A DNA stretch of 64,000 nt from Plazaster borealis (Eukaryota; Echinodermata; Asteroidea; Forcipulatida; Labidiasteridae), in contig CM037474.1 of the NCBI GenBank assembly GCA_021014325.1, positions 8,557,130 to 8,621,129 of the forward strand, written 5' to 3'. Shown here piece after piece: positions 1 through 11,300 of this stretch. Under the pieces are notes generated by a model. The model ran no database searches. It saw only the letters and a list, made by a program, of their open reading frames with translations, and was not told where the DNA came from. Both the position numbers and the translations under genes were made by a program. Each line of letters opens with the position of its first letter. Position 1 is the first letter of the stretch.

Positions 1-1368
1 ACCTTCCTGGGTTGGCCTACTACCTTCCTGGGTTGGCCTACTACCTTCCTGGGTTAGCTTGCTAACTTCCTGGGTTGGCCTACTACCTTCCTGGGTTGGC
101 CTACTACCTTCCTGGGTTGGCCTACTACCTTCCTGGGTTGGCCTGCTACCTTCCTGGGTTGGCCTACTACCTTCCTGGGTTAGCTTGCTACCTTCTTGGG
201 TTGGCCTGCTACCTTCCTGGGTTGGCCTACTACCTTCCTGGGTTAGCTTGCTAACTTCCTGGGTTGGCCTACTACCTTCCTGGGTTGGCCTACTACCTTC
301 CTGGGTTGGCCTACTACCTTCCTGGGTTGGCCTACTACCTTCCTGGGTTAGCTTGCTACCTTCTTGGGTTGGCCTGCTACCTTCCTGGGTTGGCCTACTA
401 CCTTCCTGGGTTAGCTTGCTAACTTCCTGGGTTGGCCTACTACCTTCCTGGGTTGGCCTACTACCTTCCTGGGTTGGCCTACTACCTTCCTGGGTTGGCC
501 TACTACCTTCCTGGGTTGGCCTGCTACCTTCCTGGGTTGGCCTGCTACCTTCCTGGGTTGGCCTACTACCTTCTTGGGTTGGCCTGCTACCTTCCTGGGT
601 TGGCCTACTACCTTCCTGGGTTGGCCTGCTACCTTCCTGGGTTGGCCTGCTACCTTCCTGGGTTGGCCTACTACCTTCTATGGTTGGCATACTACATTCC
701 TGGGTTAGCTTGCTACCTTCTTGGGTTGGCCTGCTACCTTCCTGGGTTGGCCTGCTACCTTCCTGGGTTGGCCTACTACCTTCTTGGGTTGGCCTACAAC
801 ATTCTTGGGTTGGCCTACTACCTTCCTAGGTTGGCCTACTACCTTCTTGGGTTGGCCTACTACCTTCTTGGTTTGGCCTACTTCCTACCTGGGTTGGCCT
901 ATATACTTCCTACCTGGGTTGGCCTGCTACCTTCCTGGGTTGGCCTACTACCTTCTATGGTTGCCATACTACATTCCTGGGTTAGCTTGCTACCTTCTTG
1001 GGTTGGCCTGCTACCTTCCTGGGTTGGCCTACTACCTTCTTGGGTTGGCCTACTACCTTCCTGGGTTGGCCTGCTACCTTCCTGGGTTGGCCTACTAACT
1101 TCTTGGGTTGGCCTACAACATTCTTGGGTTGGCCTACTACCTTCCTGGATTGGCCTACTACCTTCTTGGGCTGGGCTGCTACCTTCCTGGGTTGGCCTAC
1201 TACCTTCTTGGGTCGGCCTACTACCTTCTTGGGTTGGCCTACTACCCTCTTGGGCTGGCCTGCTACCTTCCTGTGTTGGCCTACTACCTTACTGGGTTGG
1301 CCTGCTACCTACATGGGTTGGCCTACAACCTTCCTGGGTTGGCCTTCTACTTTCCTAGGTTGGCCTAA
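1..1368. repeat. 21-bp minisatellite, about 65 units
   Basis: A head-to-tail array of a 21-bp unit whose core reads CTTCCTGGGTTGGCCTACTA. It begins before the window and ends abruptly at 1368. Units vary by point changes only (CTGCTA for CTACTA, TTAGCT for TTGGCC, TTCTTG for TTCCTG), and variant units recur in blocks (for example two similar blocks near 59-240 and 241-420), which shows local block duplication. Because 21 is divisible by three, all frames stay open and give long pseudo-ORFs of LPSWVGL or PGLAYYL heptads. The frames are interchangeable and lack any non-repetitive flank, so I do not regard them as genes. Confidence 0.97.
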
Positions 1369-2302
1369 GTGAAATGATTCCTTAAAATGTTACATTTTTT
1401 TATGAAACGCCTTTCAAACTTGAAGTGTTGAAGTGCCCACAACTTCTTGTTTTCTGCCATTAAGATTTGAAAGTGAATGTGTTTGTGTTAATCACAATCA
1501 CCATTAACATCACATCAAGGCAAGAATTGTAAATCATTTCAAGAAAATGGAAACATTTAATGATGGCAACTTAAACTAAACATTGCTTATGAGAGGGAAA
1601 AGAAACCTTAAAGAGATAAAGCAATTGGTGAATCAAAAGACATAAAATCTGTGCTGCAGTCAGATAGCTATTTGAGGTATAGACAATTAATGTAGTCATT
1701 CTTCCAAAATTGAGGACAGGTTTCGGATTAATTCTGTTGTACCCGAGACTGAAAATACAAGCAGAAGGTATGTGAAATATTACGGACTTTTGATTGCACT
1801 CACCTGAACAAACTGTGTAGAATTGAAGGTTAAAAAAAGAATAACAATTAAAATAAAATTGATATTGATAAATATGCAGCATTGTTTATCAAAAACATTA
1901 CATGTTGAGAAAAAAAATGTGAAGTACAGCTATAGAGATAACAGAAATCGTCTCTCATCTTCCGTTTTTAATTTGGACTGCAATGTGTAATATACATTTT
2001 AGACAAGCATTTTGAATTTATTTGATGTATGTGTTCTCAGATGTGAAAAGTAACTTCGCCTTCGGATTCAAAGATTCACGGCAGACTAAAGTTAAAAACA
2101 AAATGGACAAAATATAAATTGGCGGCAACAGAACAAGTATATTGCACTTTTAAAGTAGTATTCAACATTTCACCACAAACATCCTGCTCACAGACTGGGT
2201 ACTGCTTTTTAGTAATTTATGCATACTAAATTAAAGACAATGAGAAAAGATGCATGTATTCCATGTATAAATGTAAATGTGTCACTTTGAAAGGAGACTA
2301 AC
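1369..2302. other. Non-coding, probable 3' intron of the EF-hand gene
   Basis: AT-rich sequence with no ORF that looks like a protein. The only exon-like item is a possible 9-nt micro-exon on the minus strand at 1804-1812 (acceptor TACACAG before it, donor GTGAGT after it, phase 0 on both sides, coding FVQ). It would follow the exon at 2303-2378 in frame but is too short to support from sequence alone. Confidence 0.5.
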
Positions 2303-2378
2303 CTCTTTGATAAACTTCTTCTGAGATTTTGTTAGGGAGTCTGGAAGAACACTCATCAATTCTTGAAACGTGATATGC
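2303..2378 (-). CDS. EF-hand gene, exon 9 (second half of EF-hand)
   Basis: 76 bases between TATGTAG and a GTTAGT donor. Codes for HITFQELMSVLPDSLTKSQK and KFIKE: the rest of the calcium loop and the exiting helix. Ends in phase 0 at a clear donor, so the protein continues into at least one more exon that I could not identify with confidence. Confidence 0.82.
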
Positions 2379-5300
2379 CTACATAAAATGTTAACAAGTT
2401 AGAGTTGTAATCAAAAGACTGTCTTTGATGTACATATACTTGAACATGTAGACTACATGTATTTTAACTTCTTGGAGCAATCTTGGAACCTTTTGGGAAT
2501 TGCACATTAACAAGTCCAAGTGTTTGAATATGAACCAGACATTCTACTGATTATAGTTGTTTAGTAGAGTCATGGATCAAAATGAAAGTTTTAACAAAGA
2601 ATTGAAATATAGGTAAGCATAGACTGAATCATATTTATAATTTTTGTATGAGACATGCAAAAACAAATTCCCAGAAACAATGCGAGATTTTAAAAAGGAA
2701 ACAAGAATAATGACAAATAGAATATCAAATGTGCACAATGGTTTAAAACTGTGTGACAATGACTTTAACTAATTCCAATTACAAAACTGGCTGAAATGTC
2801 CGTAAAATCATCTGGTATCAACCCCTATTGTGAAATCAGAAAAACACATCTGATTGTCAACAGAAGTGCAAGTTTGTGATACATTGGATGGTAATGGGTT
2901 ACACTATAAGTCATAGAGCCCTCTATTTGTACTTAGTGTCCTTTACCTACAGGCACAACAAGCCATAGCCTACATCATCAGAATGTAAAAATGTAATATA
3001 TGCATCAAAAAAGACATCAGTTTAGTATAATTAAAATATTCATATTAAAATATATAATTAATTTGTGAATTTGTAATTTTTGGCAAGAATGGCTAGGTCT
3101 CAAAGGAGATGTTACTTGTTTTTTCTTGACCCCTTGAGTTTTTGATCTATGGTTATTTGCAAAAAGGCCCAGTCCTCTCTCTTCCTTACTCTTTGATCTG
3201 AAGTTGGTTTTAATCAATCATTTCATCAGAGTGAGGCACTTGGCCTCACATGGCAATCGTATGTCAGGTTTATATATACTTCTAGGGTTTTGTCCTTTGG
3301 AGTTATGCTGGATTATGCTGTTATTGGTCAATCAACTCAACATCATGGTAATGATGCCAGTTGACCATTAAATATCAAACTAAATATGATGATTACAAAG
3401 AGAAAAGTATTGGTATGTTGGGCTTTCACTTTTTATCCAGAAATAGAACAGGAAATTAAAAGTTGTGTGTTACACATCTAAAGGTTTTATCAATAACAAT
3501 CCCTGCAAGCACTTAGTTCCCCAGAAATTGCACATAAACCATGTATGGTTTGCTGGCTAAGTGAAGAGTGTGCTTCAACTGGTTCAGGAATTCTGAACTT
3601 CTACACTATAGATGTTCGCTCAAGTACCTATTTCTAGTTGATTACCAACAATCAGGGGTCTCCCCCCTCCCCCACCACCCGAAATGCTATCTTGCTAATT
3701 TGTAGTATATTTCCAATGTTACCAGTTCATTACTCAACTATTTTATCATGAATCTGGAACATTTTACTCAGGCCAATTAATAACCTATTTTGAATAACTG
3801 TGATGGTTCAAGTTTAAATAATTGAAGATTCTGGCCAATTTATTTTCAACATTATACTTGTTATCATTCAAACGGGTAAATAATGTACAACTTGAACTAG
3901 ATCAGCATTTTTGTCATTATCATATTCAATGTTGCATACCAGACAACTTATAGTTTGAAGTTTTTAAGTTTCTTATACTTGAAATACATAAGTTAAATAC
4001 AAAAAACTGGCAAAAGCATATCAATATCTTTTTGTCAATTATACAAACTGTTTTATGGTAAAACAAGACATGGTATCTACAAAAATGGCTGTTAATCATA
4101 ATGAATACTTTCTTACCCATCTCTATTTGAGTCCAGCTTGGTGAATTTTTCTGATAACTCTTCTTTTCGATCAGCTGAGATATGTAGAGTTATATCGATA
4201 GATGTGAGTGGATTGGGTGAGGCTATCTTTGCGAAGGAAGAGCTACGATGTAAGCCAAGACTACTTGGGTCATCCTCTGGAACCTCTATCTCCATTTCAG
4301 AATTGGGCCTAGTAGATTACAGAATAATACACTTGGTCATTTAGATTGTTAATCATTGGAGCAACTTATCTGTAATTATATGGAATCTTATCCATTGACT
4401 GAGAGCTCCAAATAGTGAAATCCATTAATAAACTGAATCTCTGCAGTTTGACCACGGCAGAAGAACCAAGGTTTGATATCATTTGATTTGTTTCTAGTGT
4501 GGTCAATAAGAGATAGTCATTCAGAGGATTTATGACAAGGAACAGACATCCCTTTCCCCATCCTTTCCCCATTGTCAAAAGAAACATGGATGTATACCTA
4601 ACATATGCTGTAATAGCTATCTCTCCTTCATCTTTGGTTTCCTCCATTGCCACTTCCACAGATGTAGAGTTATCAATGGCATCATCTTTTATCTCCGTTT
4701 CCATTTCATTATCTTCACTTAAAGTAACAGCCTCACTCCTGGCAAACACAAAGATCAACTTCAGCAATCAACGTTTAAGTACCCTCTTTTTTTCAAAACA
4801 AAGAACAAAGATCCGGTTTGTTTCAAAAGGCAACTGTATATCCCCAAATAACTAGTATCAAGGGATTGGAATTTGAGGTAACATAGAGTAAATAGGGATA
4901 CTCCCGGGTAGATAAAGAATGGTTCACTCAGTATGCTTAAAAATAATATGATCACAAGAAAGTTTGCTTAGTCTTCTTTGTGTCATTATGTGGACATAAA
5001 AAAGACACTTTGTAAGGAGTTTGTGCTCATAGCAAAAACAAACACAGGGGTTTCAGGTATAACAAAAAGACAAATTAAGAAATGTACAAAATTAGTTACT
5101 TCTTTAACCAATAAAGTCATGAGCTACAAGTGATGTATCACTAGTCTTGATGTGATAATGAAGTTGTTTATTGTAATTTGTTGTGTGAACTTTCGGTTTG
5201 CACTGGAAGAAAGGCTCCTGTGTAAAAATGCAACACTTGTTGATGAGTTGCTAATTATAAGATTATCCATCCAGGGAAGGGTATGCACACAACCTATTGG

Positions 5301-8300
5301 ATCTGTCAGGAGTCCATATTGTCTTGGCCTGGAACATGGGATTATCCGCTTCTAAGGAGTGTTTATTGTGATCATCAATGCACAACAGAGTATGATTGTG
5401 AACTTTGATCAAGTCAAGTTAACATTCACAATGAAATTTGGCCTAAAGTAATGTGAAGCCTAGGTAGGAGCAATATAGACAAAAATAAGGTGCAAGTGCA
5501 AAGTCATTTGACTGATTTACTAAACTCTGCTAAATAGTTTGAAATAATTAGCTGGACATTTGAACACAATTTACTACATCATTCAATAATCGGTTAGCCG
5601 TTCAAACTTAATCTGAACATCTTAACAATTATGATCTACATTGAACGAATAAGTAAATTGCAGAAAGTTTAGTGCCTGAATGAAGCTAAATCATTCAAAT
5701 GAATTAACCTTGGAATAATAATAGGCAATTCATAGACAGTGCTGCACACATACAATGATTCAATATGGCAGAGGTACACAAAATTACTTATGAAGTTCCC
5801 AGATTGGCAAAAAACAAATCTTCAGTAAACAAAATCTCACTCTGCCATTTTGAATTATCTAATGCAAAGTAGGGAAATTTAAGGTACGTTTTGGCTAAAT
5901 TTGAACAAATTGGGTCCGTCAATGAAATTAACTAATTATTTCTAAATTGTTACTTTATTGTAACAATTTTTAGCCAGTCATTCTAACAATGTTGTCAAAT
6001 CCTTTCAAATGATTTAATGAATAGTGTGCAAAATGGAATGATATCACTTGTCCCAATGTCTCGTCAGGGAGCATGCCAGTATCTGCTTGCAAAAGTGTTC
6101 TGTTTGATCGTCACTGTACAAGAGAGTAAACATGCAGAACCATTCAAACAAATTAGCTTCATTGTTAATTTAGTTAAATGTTTTAGTTTTTTCATAAATT
6201 GTTCAAATGATTTATCAAATTAGTTCAAACAATTAAGTGAATCGTTTTTGTGCAAACCCAATGTTTTGTCTTGGAACATGGGAGTAGAGCTGTGACCAGA
6301 GTGTTTGGTTTGAACGACTTGAATCAATTATGTGCAAAACCTTTGAAATGTTATCACTAGTACCTATGTCTTGTATGGAACATGTGAGTATCAGCTGCGA
6401 CAGAGTGTTATGTTTAACCACCACTTTACAAGAAAGTACCGATACAGAAGTAAGGTTTGTTCACACAATGTATAATGTCATGTCATGAGTCAAGTCGACC
6501 TACACAATCAAATTCAGCTTAAAATCTCAATTTGGTCTTTATTTAAAGCCAGCAACCCATGCTTAAACAACGAAAAAGGCAACAAGTTTAGGGACTCCAT
6601 AACCCTATTTCTATATACTCAACTGCTCCCAAACTCTATAATAATAACAAATAATAATAGTGGCTTCTTATATAGCGCTCAAATCTGTCACTCAGTGACG
6701 TTCATGGCGCTCCAATATTACTACCCCTGATCACTGGGCCATTTATTTCATTCCTTAAACCATCTCAGCTCCCTGGGGAGTATACAGCCTAAGGGTATGT
6801 TCAGATAGCGTACTAAGTTAGACCCGAACCGGTTTAACTTTACGAGCACCGGGGGGGGCAGTCGTAAAAATAAAACTACCTCAAAGTTAAACCTGATACG
6901 GTTTATCTTCGGTTTTAAGAGGTCAAACAGCACCGTGACCCAACACAACAACATCCGGTTTATTCACAAAAGCACACAACAAATGGCCCTGTCTAAATAG
7001 TGAATACTGACAGTGATAGCGCACGCTGGCAACTTTCAAAACTTGTACTCAGTTTTTTTTAAAACTGGATTTTTAAACAGAGCGGGTGTAATGTTAAATA
7101 CCTCACATTTTTAGATTGCGTTTTTTCCCAAAGTCCTGATGCCATCCGATCATCGCGAAGTGTCACATGTACTGACTGCATGTACAGAGCATGTGCGTGA
7201 AGGTATTTCTGCCAGGCACACAACGAATTCTCCTATTGGTTGATGAGTAGGACATGGATATTATTGGCCAATAGGAAAATTCGTTATGAGCTACGTGTTT
7301 TAATAGGGGGAAATGGCAATCTGGGAGCTGAGGTTTTATACGTGTGGAACTTGGCTGATGTCGGGAGATTGATGCATTTTTCGTGATCTGTAAAATTCTG
7401 GATACTCCTCAATTCACTGTCCGATCGTTTCGTTTATTGACGTGATGATTATCAAGCAGGAATCAACTGACATGGCTGAAGATGTAGAGTTATTATACAC
7501 GATCGTATTCATATCGATCTTGATAAAAACAGACCTAAATAACAGGTGAGGAAAACGAAAATAACCCAAACGAAAGAAGCACGCTTTCCGCTCTCATTTC
7601 GACGTGTTCATTGAGGCTGCGTACGGAGGTCAGATGGCCATCTGTTGTGGGTTAAACCGGATGTGGTCATTTTTATTCTGTCCACACGCAGTGTTAAAAG
7701 ATAAACCCGAAGCGGTCTAAAGATAAACCCTCCACCTCGGCGGTCTAACTTTTCTGGGTTAAACCCGATTTGGTCTAACTTTAGAACCGTTCAGACACAC
7801 AGAGTTGAACTCGATCGGGTTGAACCAGGAGTTAAACCGACTTTAGTACTGTGTCTGAACGACCTCTGAGCTGCCAAATATGTAGCGCACCAAGCTAAAT
7901 CAATCACATGAACCATCTCTGCCCTCACAGGTACCCATTTACCCCTGGGTGAAGAGAAGCAATTATAGTCAAGTGTCTTGCTCAAGGACACAAGTGTCAT
8001 GACCGGGTTCAAACCCACACCCTGATGACTCAGCCACCAGAACTTGACGCTCTAAACCGCTCGGCCACACAACACGCTATAAAATAGTTTGTTTCACAGC
8101 CCAAAGCCTCATTATATGAAATAGTGCTGAACTTAGTGTAGTTTGTAGATACTGCATGCATCACTGAATGGTTGCTTATTACTAGCAAGATGGAAACTTA
8201 CTTCAGTGGCTCAGGCTCCACCACCTTGGTCTCTGCTTTCTTCTGTTCTCGCTGATGAACCATCTCAACTTGACTACCTCTTCTTGATATTTCAGAGTTT

Positions 8301-11300
8301 CTTCTCTGTCTCTCCACCTGTGACTTCCTTCGCCCTGTCTTCCTGACCGAGGATTGCTCACTTGCAATACTACTATGTCTGTCTGATGTATTGTGCGACA
8401 TGGAATGAGAACGTGTGACTTTTGGCAAGGGCTGAATGTACCTGGAAATAGTGCTTTGCATTGTTGGCTTCACCGCACTGGTCATTACCGTCGCAGTAGC
8501 GGGTGCTGAGTTAGGAAGTTCACATTCTGCCTTTATTTTATTCTGCCATTCTTTCATTCTTCTGTTTGTTGAGTGGTCCCTATAAAGCACAAGTTGAAAA
8601 TGAGCATACTTTGTTGAAACATACATGTACTTTGATTGAAATCTGAGATTACGAAAATAGTGTAATTTCCATTATATAAGACACATTTTTTTGAATATCA
8701 AAGTTACTCAACTGCTGTACCTGTGGCAAAGGAAAGATAATGGTTTGTTTCTGTCAACCAATCTCAAAAACCTTTATGATAGTTTCCTTAATCCTAATTC
8801 TTTTTTTCATCTATGCTGCAAGTCTTTGTCACAAATTGTTTGATGCAGGGAGATGCATCGATTCTGCTCAATTGGAGAAAATATGAATTAGATAATTCTT
8901 GCTAGGAAATGAGGACCAAAATTGGGTGACATCTTTTCTGTTGATTTGTTCTGTTTTTTGGTTTTTTTCTCATTTTGGACAGCATATGGGAGTAAGAATA
9001 AAACCTGAATAATTCCCATGCAACAAACTAACAACGAACATTCGTTGGCCTTAAGCATTTCCTATGTCTTCACCTTTAAAACCGTTCATATTTGAATGTC
9101 ATCATATTCACTTATTCAATATTTCCAAAAAATACTTGGAATAATAGTACATGTACAGTATAAAATATTCCCCATTCGTTTTTATTGTTTGTCTGTACTA
9201 TGTATTTGTTCTTATCCTTACTCTGGTAGGTTGATGCCTCGGCCCATATACAGCTCTTGAGCATTTGGAGGTAGAGCTATTTGCCTAATTTTGTCAGCCT
9301 CATCACGATAGTCATATCTGGGGAAAAAAACAGTTTATGTTCCTTTTATTTCAATTGGCAAACCTTAATGAATTTACAATTTTTTAAAAATAAACACATT
9401 TCCATACATTTTGCTTAGATGAGTGTTCATACTATACATGTATTTCTGTTCCATGTCCCTTCTCATCCACATCTGCTCTCCCCCAGCACGTACACACATT
9501 CACAAGTTTGTTCACTTGGTGAATCAAGGACTTTGTCTTTGTTCTCCCATTGTTTTGTTTGTGTAATTTTTTAACAACCCCGCTGGTTTTGTAGACGAAA
9601 GCGAAGCGAGAACGTCAAAACACCCAGATCCCTTCTGTTAATGCCTCAGTTTCAACAGGTAGACACCCCCCCCCAACAAACACACACAAGAGTGTATAAA
9701 CACCTGCAATCAGGGACCTCTTATTGTCCCTCTTTTGTTTGTACTTTTTGGCAACAGCTCCCATTGGTTTTGTACACGCTTTCCAACTGGGGACCTTCAC
9801 CCAACCAGGGACCCTATTGTCCTCTTTTGTTATAGGTGCCCAGATTGAAAATAAAACTGAATAAAACTGTTTGCATACTTTTCAACAATGTTTGTTGTCT
9901 TTCCTCCAACATGCAGATCATTGAACAACTGGCGATGAGATGGGACCCCATGTTTTCTTTTCTGACCTCTGACTTTTCGTAGGTTTTCTTCCTCTTCCAG
10001 AAAGCGAGTAGGAAGACTTGTTGATCTACAAGTGAAAAGTACAAACATGTAGGTTTGTCATTACGCATGTAAGCTTGTTTGCTGTTAGGAACCTAGGAAA
10101 GTACATTTGCTGTTAGGCAACTAGGGTAAGTATGTTGGCTGTAGGGCCCCTATGGCAGGTGTTTGCACCTAGGGTAAGTATGATTGCTGTTAGACCCCTA
10201 GGGTTAGTATGTTTGCCGTAAGGCGCCTAGGGTAATTATGTTTGCTGTTAGGCACCAAGGGTAAGTATGTTTGTTGTAAGGCACCAAGGGTAAGTATGTT
10301 TGCTGTAACAAGCCTAGGGTAAGTATGTTTGCTGTTAGACCCCTAGGGTTAGTATGTTTGCCGTAAGGTGCCTAGGGTAATTATGTTTGCTGTTAGGCAC
10401 CAAGGGTAAGTATGTTTGTTGTAAGGCACCAAGGGTAAGTATGTTTGCTGTAACAAGCCTAGGGTAAGTATGTTTGCTGTTAGACCCCTAGGGTTAGTAT
10501 GTTTGCCGTAAGGGGCCTAAGGTAATTATGTTTGCTGTTAGGCACCAAGGGTAAGTATGTTTGTTGTAAGGCACCAAGGGTAAGTATGTTTGCTGTAACA
10601 AGCCTAGGGTAAGTATGTTTGCTGTTAGACCCCTAGGGTTAGTATGTTTGCCGTAAGGTGCCTAGGGTAATTATGTTTGCTGTTAGGCACCAAGGGTAAG
10701 TATGTTTGCTGTTAGAAGCCTAGGGTAAGTATGTTTGCTGTTTGGCACCTAGGGTAATTATGTTTGTTGTAAGGCACCAAGGGTAAGTATGTTTGCTGTA
10801 ACAAGCCTAGGGTAAGTATGTTTGCTGTTAGACCCCTAGGGTTAGTATGTTTGCTGTTTGGCACCTAGGATAAGTATGTTTGCTGTTAGGCACCAAGGGT
10901 AAGTATGTTTGCTGTTAGAAGCCTAGGGTAAGTATGTTTGCTGTTAGACCCCTAGGGTTAGTATGTTCCTAAGGTAATTATGTTTGCTGTTAGGCACCAA
11001 GGGTAAGTATGTTTGTTGTAAGGCACCAAGGGTAAGTATGTTTGCTGTAACAAGCCTAGGGTAAGTATGTTTGCTGTTAGACCCCTAGGGTTAGTATGTT
11101 TGCCGTAAGGTGCCTAGGGTAATTATGTTTGCTGTTAGGCACCAAGGGTAAGTATGTTTGCTGTTAGAAGCCTAGGGTAAGTATGTTTGCTGTTTGGCAC
11201 CTAGGGTAATTATGTTTGTTGTAAGGCACCAAGGGTAAGTATGTTTGCTGTAACAAGCCTAGGGTAAGTATGTTTGCTGTTAGACCCCTAGGGTTAGTAT

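Noticed and set aside
59..1372. Long ORFs (up to 308 residues) of heptad repeats
   Set aside because: They are frame-independent products of a 21-bp satellite with no unique coding sequence or start context.
4138..4344. Plus-strand ORF across 4138-4344
   Set aside because: Antisense shadow of EF-hand exon 8, whose splice sites and phase are convincing on the minus strand.
9615..9835. Overlapping small ORFs at 9.6-9.8 kb
   Set aside because: Low complexity with a C-run; no splice phase fits the neighbouring exons.
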